Source: Ceratopteris richardii
Lineage: Eukaryota; Streptophyta; Polypodiopsida; Polypodiales; Pteridaceae
DNA: 64,000 bases
Assembly: GCA_020310875.1 (NCBI GenBank)
Contig: CM035407.1
Span: forward strand, 88,501,632-88,565,631
Direction of reading: 5' to 3'
Shown here: positions 12,181 to 23,308 of the stretch, in pieces
Position numbering within the stretch: position 1 is the first letter of the stretch
Layout: each line of letters opens with the position of its first letter
The notes under the pieces: model-generated
What the model was told of the DNA's origin: nothing
What the model saw: only the letters and a program-made list of their open reading frames with translations
Database searches by the model: none
Made by a program: the position numbers and the translations under genes

Positions 12181-13119
12181 TATTTGAACAAACCAATAAC
12201 AAATTGATGATTATAAAGAGTTTGGAGCAAGCTTATGATCAGATTGAAGTGCAAGAAGACACTTGAGAAAGTGAAGAGATCTCATAAGTGAAGTTTGTAT
12301 ACATATGTACATTACAGTTGAAAATTCTTGTAATCTGAGTAGAAATAATCCTTAGGATGATAAGGAGTAATGTAATAGACACCGGATAAGTCTAAAACTA
12401 TATGTATATAAGTCAATGATGTAAAGAAATATGAATGAGAGTCATTAGAAGACGTGTCTTAGAGATAGATGTGAAGAGAGCCATTTTCAAGAAATAGCAA
12501 CGAGTATTTCAAAGATTTCTCTCAGTCTGATCATGTAAATCAGAAATCCTTTTTGTACACATCTAATCTGGAAGTTAATGAAGCTATGTTCAGAATGTTA
12601 TGATCCAATTCCTTTCCTAGTGTCAATATGATCAATAGGAACATTCTTATGTAGAATCTACAGATAAACTTCTCAGAATTGCGCACTTTTCCGTGTCATT
12701 GTTTTGCTTAGATCTCTGTGCATAGTGTAAATTTTTTGATGAGTGAGCATTCAAAATCTAAGTTAGAAGGTAAGGAAGCTATGGCTAAAAGTATTTAGCA
12801 AAACGGGATCTGTGTTGTAAGAAATCAACCTGAGAAGTTTTATTGATTCTTTTGAAGGGCTAATGGTTGATATAATTGCACAAAGCTAGCTTGGAGGTAT
12901 GTATATCATTAGATTGAAGAAATCTGAAGATATGTGAAGGTAATGAAGTCAATGTTTGAAGCAGACTTCTTGAAGAAGGAAAATTCTCACTCAGAGAATT
13001 GTTCATGAATGATTTGGTAACTCAAAATAACATTAGTGTAAAGTTTGGTCTATAACTGATATAGAGGTGCTCTTAGATCAGTATAGATCAAGTCTTTGGA
13101 GATAAAGAGATCTCCAACA
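12181..13119 (+). repeat. A-family LTR shared by A2 and A3 (939 bp)
   Basis: It starts just after A2's purine tract (TATTTGAACAAACC; other copies start TGTTTGAA) and ends CTCCAACA just before a primer-binding site. The same LTR is therefore the 3' LTR of A2 and the 5' LTR of A3. It is a little shorter than the other family LTRs. It shares diagnostic variants with the LTR at 22296-23308. Confidence 0.93.
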
Positions 13120-16100
13120 GTGGTATCAGAGCTTCAGGTGCAATACAAGTGAAGCAAAGGCATTTGAAGTCCCGACTACTATAGATATTGAAGTTCTTTC
13201 TTATTGAAGGTGGACAAGGACAAATCTTGAAGATAACCTGCAGAAGTACAAAGCACGAGTTTGAAAGATCAAGAAAGATTGAAGAACTCATATCAAAGGT
13301 ACACTTTACTATCATAAATCATAGCAATTGCAGATACAAAAGATCAAAGATGGGAGAAAGCTTGCATATTGATAAGCTAGATAGGGAGAACTATCCAGCT
13401 TGGTCCATGAGGATGGAGGCACACCTCAGGAGCAAAGATTTGATGGCATTCATTACAGGAGAAGAAGAGAAGCCTGAGTTTGCAGATCCTCGTATTGCAA
13501 CTAGGGAAGAGCTTGCACATTTGATGACTTGGATGAGAAAGGATGCTCAAGCTAGGAGCATTGTTTACATGGTTGTAAATGATTATCTTCTACCTCACAT
13601 TAGAGGACTAGAAAGTGCAACAGATGTGTGGAATGCTTTGGAAGAGCATTTCCAAAATACAACCAAGTCAAGGAAGTCCTCACTTTGGGCTGAGTTCACA
13701 ACTTTCAAGAAGAAGAGCTCACAATCAATTTCTGATTATGTAGCAAGAATGAAGGATATTGCAAATAGCTTGGGAGCAGTAGATGAAGACATTGAAGAGG
13801 ATAAGTTGGTAAGGCCAATACTTACAGGTCTAAGAGGAGATGAGAAGTGGAAGCCTTTCATATTGTCCATAGATTTGTCATTAGATCACTTTACTCCTGA
13901 TCTTAATCAATTGCTAGGACACATGCTAACACTTGAGCAGGACAATAAGGGAGACAAGCTGAAAAAGAATGGCAAAGGGAAGCATTCAACTGATGATGAA
14001 GGAACTTCAAATCAAGCTAACTTTACAAAAGGAAAAATAAACTTCATAGGTAAAGGAAGAGGAGGTAAGAACAAAGATAATACGAAAGCTTGTTGGATTT
14101 GTGGGAGAACCAATCATTTGGCAAATGATTGTTGGTATAACAATAGAAATGGTGGAAGCAATAATCAGATTTTTAATCAAAGAGGTAGAGGAGGCAGAAA
14201 TCAAAGAGTCAATTTCAAAGGAAGAGGTGGTAGGACATCATATGCTAGAGGAGGTGGAAGAATCTTTCAACCTCAATCCTACAACAACAATTATTATAAT
14301 TATGCATCAGATCAGAAGGATGACATGACTATTATCTTGAATGCAACTCATGAGGCAGTAAGAGAAGATCAAAGGCTGTTTTATATTGACTCAAGATGTA
14401 GCAATCATCTGAGTGGTAATATATCCTTGATGACTGACATGGAAGCAAAGGTGAATGGACATATAGTTCAAACATGTGACAATACCAAGCATAAAGTGGA
14501 GAGCATTGGATCAGTGAAGACAAAGAGTGGAAGTACACTTTTGAGCAAGGTACTTTATGTTCCTACTATTCCTAAAAATCTGATAAGTGTAGGACAAGTT
14601 GTGGAGAAAGGATATGAAGTCCAATTCACAAATGATGGTGTTTATGTGCAAGATCCAAATAAGGGATATAGAAACATCATTGCAGGTAAAAAGGAAGGAA
14701 GGTTGTTTACTCGCAAAGTCCAAGGTAATGTGAAACATGCTTTATTTACCTATGGAAGTCAAAAGATGTCTGAGTTAGACCTATGGCATAAAAGGCTAGG
14801 TCATTTCAATGAGAGAGCCATAAAGGAAATGTCAAGGAATGATGTAGTGCTTTGTTAGCCAAATGTTGAAGGGCAACACATGGTGTACAAGTGTGAAGCT
14901 TGTCAATTAGGTAAAGCACACAAAATCTCTTACAACAAATCAGGATACAAATATTCAAAAATGCTTGAGTTAGTTCATACAGATGTGTGGGGTCCTTCAA
15001 GGGACTATAGCATAAATGGATCCAGATATTATGTATTGTTTGTTGATGATGCAACCAGATGGATTTCTTTATATGTAATCAAGGATAAATCAGAAGTGTT
15101 CAAGACATTCAAGCATTATCATGCTTATGCAGAAAGGATTACAGGACAAAAACTCAAGAGGTTGAGATCAGATGGAGGGGGAGAGTATTTTTCCAAAGAT
15201 TTTGATGATTATTTGTGGAATGCAGGTATAAAAAGAGAAGTAACTTGCAGGTACTCCCCTCAACAAAATGGAGTTGCAGAAAGAAGAAATAGAACTCTTG
15301 TAGAGTTTGCAAGAGCAATGATGAAGGAAAAGAATTGTCCAAACTACTTATGGGCAGAAGCCATCAACACTGCAACATACCTTGTGAATAGATTACCTTG
15401 TAAAGCTTTGGATGGAAGAACTCCTTATGAAGCATGGTGGGGTAACAAACCTACTCTTGATCACTGTAAGGTATTTGGATGGTTATCATATTCTTATGTT
15501 CCTTCAAAATTGAGACATAAGCTAGAACCCAAAGCAGAAAAGTATGTGTTTATTGCGTATGATGATAGACAGATGGGTTACAGATTGTGGAGTCCATCTA
15601 CAAAGAAATTTATTCTTACCAAAGATGTTACATTTGATGAGCAAAGCACATGGTATATAGGGTCAACAAATTATTATGCAGATGACAAAGAAATACAAAG
15701 AAAAGGGAAGACAAAAGTAAGTGTGTATGAAGAAGATATTGATGATGTTGATTGTAAAAGTAAATTGCAGGATAAGGTTGGACATGGGCCAAGATTTGAT
15801 CCAGAATCGAATGTGGCTGAGACTTCAAGAAGTGCAGAGGTCAAAAGATCTTTGAGAGAAAGAAAAGAGCCTATCAGGTATAGCTATGACACATCTCTCT
15901 TAACAACAAAAGATTATGCTTACATTGTGAAGACAAAAGAGGATCCAATCACATATGAAGAAGCTAAAGGTAAACAGAATTCGGAGAAGGCAATGCAAGA
16001 AGAGTATGATGCTCTACTTGAAAATGAAACATGGGAATTGGTGCCAACACCAAAGAATCATAAGGTCATTGGATGTAAGTGGGTGTATAAAAAAAAAAGA

Positions 16101-17491
16101 TTTGCAGATGGTAAAGTGTCTAGATACAAGGCTAGACTTGTGGTCAAAGGTTATGCCCAAACTTATGGGGTAGATTATGATGAAACCTTTAGTCCTATTG
16201 CTAAGATGTCTACAATTAGATCATTGATTGCTATTGCTGCTTGTAAAGGATGGAAGTTATCACAATTAGATGTGAAGAATGCATTTCTGAATGGATACAT
16301 TGCAGATGAAGTGTACATGGAGCAACCAGAAGGTTTCATGGATTCAATTGTAGCACGTTATGTGTGCAAGCTCAAGAGAGCTTTGTATGGGTTGAAGCAG
16401 GCCCCAAGAGCTTGGAATTACAGGCTTGTTAAGTTCTTGAATGAATGTGGATTTCAAGCATCAAAGGTAGATAGTAGCTTGCTAGTGAAGGCAAGTGAAA
16501 ATGGATACATATACATGTGTATTTATGTGATGATATTATTGTCACAAGTACAGATGCTCAAGGAATCAATGAGCTTAAAAAACAAATAGAGAAGGAGTTT
16601 AAGATAAGTGATTTGGGAAACTTATCTTATTTCTTAGGAATGCAGATTGTGTATACTCAACATGGAGTATATGTTACACAAGAGAGGTACTTGAAGAATC
16701 TTCTGGTCAAATTTAACATGGAGGATTGCAGGCCTTCAAGCACACCATTGGATGTAAATCATAAGTTGAGCAGGTATGGAGGTGAAGACTTCAATGACAT
16801 GAAGAAATATCAGAGTTTGGTATGTAGTTTAATCTATGCTACCTTGACAAGGCTATATCTATCATATGTAGTAGGTGTGTTATCACAATTTATGCATTGT
16901 CCAAAGAAGACTCATTGGATTGCAGCTCAAAGGGTACTCAGATATATCAAAGGAACCCTAAATGAAGGCTTGTATTATGGATTTACTTATGATACAAGAA
17001 TCAAAGTGTTTAGTGATGCAGATTGGGCAGGTGATTCAGATGATAGAAGGTCTACTCATGGGTATCTCTGTTATATTGTAGATATAACAGAGATAGTTGC
17101 TCAAAGAAGCAACATATAGTTGCTTTGTCATCGAGAGAAGCTAAGTGTAAAGGAATGGTAGAGGCTACAAAGGAAGTGATATGGTTAAAGATCTTGTTGA
17201 AGAGTTTTGGAACTGATCATAGTACTCCAATTATTTTTGGAGATAATATGAGTTCATTGTATTTGGCAGCTAATCTTGTTTTTCATGCCACAACTAAGGA
17301 TATAGAGATTCAGTATCATTTCTTGAGGGAAAAGGTACTTGATAAAGAGATTGAAGTGATGTATACTTCAACAAAGAGCAAGTTGCAGATATGATGACAA
17401 AAAGCTTGGATGGACCTAAGCTACAAAGATTCAAAGAGATGGCAGGAGTGAAGAAGAATGGAATAATCACAATTAGTTATTGAGGAGGAGC
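13120..17491 (+). mobile_element. Family A, copy A3 (internal region)
   Basis: This is a near full-length internal region. After the primer site, gag begins near 13351 (MGESLHIDKLDRENYPAW). It carries the CCHC knuckle and an Arg/Gly-rich tail, then protease, integrase, an acidic linker, RT (SQLDVKNAFLNGY) and RNase H, up to a purine tract before 17492. It is broken, with about four breaks. It shares small variants with A5, such as GGATGGTTATCATATTC in integrase and ACAAATTATTATGCAG in the linker, and A1, A2 and A4 lack them. Confidence 0.92.
13121..13132 (+). other. Primer-binding site of A3
   Basis: TGGTATCAGAGC follows the LTR after one base. It is complementary to the 3' end of plant initiator methionine tRNA and sets the left end of A3's internal region. 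Confidence 0.93.
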
Positions 17492-18504
17492 TGTTTGAAC
17501 AAACCAATCACAAACTGATTATTATAAAGAGTTTGTAGCAAGCTTATGATCAGATTGAAGTGGAAGAAGACACTTGAGAAAGTGAAGAGATCTCAGAAGT
17601 GAAGTTTGTATACATATGTACATTACCGTTGAAAATTCTTGTAATCTGAGTAGAAATCATGCTTAGGATGATAAGGAGTAATGTAATAGACATGGGATAA
17701 GTCTAAAACTATATGTATATAAGTCAATGATGTAAAGAAATATGAATGGGAGTCATTAGAAGACAAGTGTCTTAGAGATAGATGTGAAGAGAGTCATTTT
17801 CAGGAAATAACGATGAGTATTTCGAAGATTTCTCTCAGTCTGATCATGTGGATCAGAAATCCTTTTGTACACATCTAATATGGAAGTTAGTGAAGCTATG
17901 TTCAAAATGCTATGATCGAATTCCTTTCCTACTGTGAGTATGATCAATAGGAACATTCGTATGTAGAATCATTAGATAGACTTCTCAGAATCACGCACTT
18001 TTCCGTGCCAATGTTTTGCTTAGATCTCAGTGCATAGTGTAAAGTCTTTGATGAATGAGCATTCAAAATCTAATTTAGAAGGTAAGGAAGCTATGGCTAA
18101 AAGCGTTTAGCAAAATGCGATGTGTGTTGTAAGAAATCAACCTTAGAAGTTACCTATGTCAAAGTCGCTTATTCACGAAGACAGTTTCTGACATGCTTTT
18201 GATCTTAAAGATAAAATTGAAGTTTTAATGTTTCTTTTGAAGGACTAATGGTTGATATAATTGCACAAAGGTAGCTTGGAGGTATGTATATCATTAGATT
18301 GAAGAAATTTGAAGATATGTGGAGGTAATGAAGTCGATCTTTGAAGCAGACTTCTTGAAGAAGGAAAATTCTCACTCAGAGAATTGTTCATGAATGATTT
18401 GGTAAATCAAAATAACATTTGTGTAAAGTTTGGTCTATAACTGATATAGAGGTGCTCTTAGATCATTATAGATCAAGTCTTTGGAGATTAAGAGATCTCC
18501 AACA
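17492..18504 (+). repeat. 3' LTR of A3 (1013 bp)
   Basis: It starts TGTTTGAACAAACC and ends CTCCAACA. It is followed by AGTCCTGC flank sequence instead of a primer site, so the array ended here at one time. It shares CATTTGTGTAA and AATGCGATGTGTG with the LTR at 34341-35352. Confidence 0.93.
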
Positions 18505-18788
18505 AGTCCTGCTCTAATTCGTGCCTGAAACGGCTGAATCCACATGGCTAACTCCTCTGGCATGGAATCTGCTAAAACTGATCCTCCCTCTTCTTTTTTA
18601 TACTTTCCTGTTTTATTTTCTTCTTCAAGTTTCTATTTTTCTTTTCTATCTTGCTCATTCTTTTCCTTCTCCATCTGTTGTTGTAGCTTCTTTTCCTTTA
18701 TTCTGTCTCTAGGATTCTTCCATCTCTGTGTTCGTTTACTTATGATACTTTTTCCACGTCCTTCCGAGTCTTCAACTCTTTGAGGTGT
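18505..18788 (-). repeat. Duplicated flank of the A array (E gag fragment)
   Basis: This stretch of 284 bp matches 35353-35636 with about 17 differences by eye, and in both places it directly follows an A-family LTR. On the minus strand it encodes the Lys/Glu-rich end of the Gypsy-like gag remnant seen more fully at 35523-36101 (SIISKRTQRWK, RIKEKKLQQ). It is therefore the original right flank of the array, copied together with the elements. The match stops at TTTGAGGTGTG, and about 12 unmatched bases precede the next LTR fragment. Confidence 0.88.
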
Positions 18789-18800
18789 GTATGCATATGT

Positions 18801-19479
18801 AAATTGATGATTGTAAAGAGTTTGGAGCAAGCTTATGATGAGGTTGAAGTGGAAGAAGACACTTGAGAAAGTGAAGAGATCTCAGAAGTGAAGTTTGTAT
18901 ACATATGTACATTACAGTTGAAAATTCTTGTAATCTAAGTAGAAATAATCCTTAGGATGATAAAGAGTAATGTAATGGACGTGGGATAAGTCTAAAACTA
19001 TATTTATATAAGTCAATGATGTAAAGAAATATGAATGAGAGTCATTAGAAGACAACTGTCTTACAAATAGATGTGAAGAGAGTCATTTTCAGGAAATGGC
19101 GACGAGTATTTCGAAGATTTCTCTCAGTTTGATCATGTGGATTAGAAATCCTTTTGTACACATCTAATCTAGAAGTTAATGAAGCTATGTTCATAATTTT
19201 ATAATCCAATTCCTTTCCTACTGTGAGTATGATCAATAGGAACATTCATATGTAGAATCTGTAGATAGACTTCTTAGAATCGCACACTTTTCGTGTCAAT
19301 ATTTTGCTTAGATCTCAGTGCATAGTGTAAAGTTTTTTATGAGTGAGCATTCAAAATCTAAGTTAGAAGGTAAGGAAGCTATGGCTAAAAGCATTTAGGA
19401 AAATGGAATCTGTGTGGTAAGAAATCAACCTTAGAAGTTAGCTATGTCAAAGTCGCTTATTTAGGAAGACAGTTTCTGA
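18801..19479 (+). repeat. Partial A-family LTR (left of A4)
   Basis: It matches other A LTRs from AAATTGATGATT, about 20 bp inside the normal start, to CAGTTTCTGA, which lies short of the normal end. It then joins A4 internal sequence directly. It marks the left junction of the second array unit. Confidence 0.88.
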
Positions 19480-22295
19480 TAATTATGCATCAAATTAGAA
19501 GGATGACATGACTCTTATCTTGAATGCAACTCATGAGGCAGTAGGAGAAGATCAAAGGGTGTTTTATATTGACTTAGGATGTAGCAATCATCTGAGTGGA
19601 AATATATCCTTGATGACTGACATGGAAGCAAAGGTGAATGGACATACAATTCAAACAGGCGACAATACCAAGCATAAAGTGGAGAGCATTGGATCAGTGA
19701 AGAAAAAGAGTGGAAGTACACTTTTGAGCAACGTACTTTATGTTCCTACTATTCCTAAAAATCTGATAAGTGTAGGACAAATTGTGGAGAAAGGATATGA
19801 AGTCAGATTCACAAATGATGGTGTTTATGTGCAAGATCCAAATAAGGGATATAGAAACATCATTGCAGGCAAAAAGGAAGGAAGGTTGTTTACTCTCAAA
19901 GTCCAAGGTAATGTCGGACATGCTTTATTTACCTATGGAAGTCAAAAGATGTCTGAGTTAGACCTATGACATAAAAGGCTAGGTCATTTCAATGAGAGAG
20001 CCATAAAGGAAATGTCAAGGAATGATGTAGTGATTGGTTTGCCGAACGTTGAAGGGCAACACATGGTGTACAAGTGTGAAGCTTGTCAATTAGGTAAAGC
20101 ACACAAAAGTTCTTACAACAAATCAAGATACAAATATTCAAACATGCTTGAGTTAGTTCATACAGATGTGTGGGGTCCTTCAAGGGACTATAGCATAAAT
20201 GGATCCAGATATTATGTATTGTTTGTTGATGATGCAACCAGATGGATTTCTTTATATGTAATCAAGGATAAATCATAAGTGTTCAAGACATTCAATCATT
20301 ATCATGCTTATGCAGAAAGGATTACAGGACAAAAACTCAAGAGGTTGAGATCAGATGGAAGGGGGGAGTATTTTTCCAAAGATTTTGATGATTATTTGTG
20401 GAATGCAGGTATAAAAAGAGAAGTAACTTGCAGGTACTCCCCTCAACAAAATGGAGTTGTAGAAAGAAGAAATAGAACTCCTTTACAGTTTGCAAGAGCA
20501 ATGATGAAGGAAAAGAATTGTCCAAACTACTTATGGGCAGAAGCCATCAACACTACAACATACCTTATGAATAGATTACCTTGTAAACCTTTGGATGGAA
20601 GAACTCCTTATGAAGCATGGTGGGGTAAGAAACCTACTCTTGATCACTGTAAGATATTTGGATGTTTATCATATTATGCTTATGTTCATTCACATTTGAG
20701 ACATAAGCTAGAACCCAAAGCAGAAAAGTATGTGTTTATTGGGTATGATGATAGACAGATGGGTTACAGATTGTGGAGTCCATCTACAAAGCAATTTATT
20801 GTTACCAAAGATGTTACATTTGAGGAGCAAAGCACATGGTATATTGGGTCAACAAATGATTATGCCAACACCAAAGAATCAGAAGGTCATTGGATGTAAG
20901 TGGGTATATAAAACAAAAAGGTTTGCAGATGGTAAAGTGTCTAGATACAAGGCTAGACTTGTGGTCAAAGGTTATGCCCAAACTTATGGGGTAGATTATG
21001 ATGAAACCTTTAGTCCTATTGCTAAGATGTCTACAATCAGATCATTGATTGCTATTGCTTCTTGTAAAGGATGGAAATTATCACAATTAGATGTGAAGAA
21101 TGCATTTCTGAATGAATACATTGCAGATGAAGTGTACATGGAGCAACCAGAAGGTTTCATGGATTCAATTGGATCAAGTGATGTGTGCACGCTCAAGAGT
21201 TCTTTGTATGGGTTGAAGCAGGCCCCAAGAGCTTGGAATTACAGGCTTGTTAAGTTTTGAATGAATGTGGATTTCAAGCATCAAAGGCAGATAGTAGCTT
21301 GCTAGTGAAGGCAAGTGAAAATGGATACATATACATGTGTATTTATGTTGATGATATTATTGTCACAGGTACAAATGCTCAAGGAATCAATGAGCTTAAG
21401 AAGCAAATAGAGAAGGAGTTTAAGATAAGTGATTTGGGAAACTTATCTTATTTCTTATGAATGCAGATTGTGTATACTCAACATGGAGTATATGTTACAC
21501 AAGAGAGGTCAAATTTAACATGGAGGATTGCAGGCCTTCAAGCACACCATTGGAGGTAAATCATAAGTTGAGAAGGTATGGAGGTGAAGAATTCAATGAC
21601 ATGAAGAAATATCAGACTTTGGTATGTAGTTTAATCTATGCTACCTTGACAAGGCCAGATCTATCATATGCAGTAGGTGTGTTATCACAATTTATGCATT
21701 GTCCAAAGAAGACTCATTGGATTGCAGCTCAAAGGGTACTCAGATATATCAAAGGAACCCTAAATGAAGGCTTGTATTATGGATTTACTTCTGATACAAG
21801 AATCAAAGTGTTTGGTGATGCAGATTGGGCAGGTGATTCAGATGATAGAAGGTCTACTCATGGGTATATGTGTTATATTGGAGATAAATTAGTTTCTTGG
21901 TGATCAAAGAAGCAACATATAGTTGTTTTGTCATCCACAGAAGCTCAGTATAAAGGAATGTTAAAGGCTGCAAAGGAAGTGATATGGTTAAAGATCTTGT
22001 TGAAGAGTTTTGGAACTAATCAGAGTACTCCAATTATCTTTGGAGATAAAATGAGTTCATTGTATTTGGCAGCTAATCTTGTTGTTCATGCCAAGACTAA
22101 GCATATAGAGATTCAGTATCATTTCTTGAGGCAAAAGGTACTTGATAAAAAGATTGAACTGATGTATACTTCAACAAAAGAGCAAGTTGCAGATTTGATG
22201 ACAAAAAGCTTGGATGGACCTAAGCTACAAAGATTCAAAGAGATGGTTGGAGTGAAGAAGAATGGAATAATCACAATTAGTGATTGAGGGGGAGC
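19480..22295 (+). mobile_element. Family A, copy A4 (protease to RNase H)
   Basis: This is an A-family internal remnant without most of gag. It carries the protease region, integrase zinc region and core ([11 protein letters not shown]), RT (SQLDVKNAFLNEY, YVDDIIVTG) and RNase H (DADWAGDSDDRRSTHGY), ending at the purine tract GAGGGGGAGC. It is broken, with about six breaks. Its closest relative in the window is A2, judged by shared variants in RT and RNase H. Confidence 0.9.
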
Positions 22296-23308
22296 TGTTT
22301 GAATAAACCAATCACAAATTGATGATTATAAAGAGTTTGGAGCAAGCTTATGATCAGATTGAAGTGGAAGAAGACACTTGAGAAAGTGAAGAGATCTCAG
22401 AAGTAAAGTTTGTATACATATGTACATTACAGTTGAAAATTCTTGTAATCTGAGTAGAAATAATCCTTAGGATGATAAGGAGTAATGTAATAGATGCCAG
22501 ATAAGTCTAAAACTATATGTATATAAATCAATGATGTAAAGAAATATGAATGAGAGTCATTAGAAGACAAGTGTCTTACAAATAGATGTGAAGAGAGCCA
22601 TTTTCAGGAAATAGCGACGAGTATTTCAAAGATTTCTCTCAGTCTGATCATGTGGATCAGAAATCCTTTTGTACACATCTAGTCTGGAAGTTAATGAAGC
22701 TATGTTCAGAATTTTATGATCTAATTCCTTTCCTATTGTCAGTATGATCAAAAGGAACATTCGTATGTAGAATCTACAGATAGACTTCTCACAATCGCGC
22801 AATTTTCCGTGTCAATGTTTTGGTTAGATCTCAGTGCATAGTGTAAAGTTTATGATGAGTGAGCATTCAAAATCTAAGTTAGAAGGTAAGGAAGCTATGG
22901 CTTAAATCATTTAGCAAAACGGGGTCTGCGTTGTAAGAAATCAACCTTAGAAGTTAGCTATGTCAAAGTCACTTATTCAGGAAGACAGTTTCTAACATGC
23001 TTTTGATCTTAAAGATCAAATTGAAGTTTTAATGATTCTCTTGAAGTACTAATGGTTGATATAATTGTGGAAAGGTAGCTTGGAGGTATGTATATCATTA
23101 GATTGAAGAAATCTGAAGATATGTGGAGGTAATGAAGTCAATCTTTGAAGCAGACTTCTTGAAGAAGGAAAATTCTCACTCAGAGAATTGTTCATGAATG
23201 ATTTGGTAAATCAAAATAACATTAGTGTAAATTTTGGTCTATAACGGATATAGAGGTGCTCTTAGATCAGTATAGATCAAGTCTTTGGAGATTAAGAGAT
23301 CTCCAACA
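22296..23308 (+). repeat. A-family LTR shared by A4 and A5 (1013 bp)
   Basis: It lies between A4's purine tract and A5's primer site, and so serves both copies. It starts TGTTTGAATAAACC and ends CTCCAACA. Variants such as CCTATTGTC and the CC.GATAAG motif pair it with the LTR at 12181-13119, not with the LTRs at 17492 or 34341. Confidence 0.93.

Noticed and set aside
14101-14328. Second + strand frame overlapping the Arg/Gly-rich end of gag in A copies
   Set aside because: Purine-rich RGG-coding DNA tends to be open in other frames as well. The product is low-complexity and has no start signal of its own.
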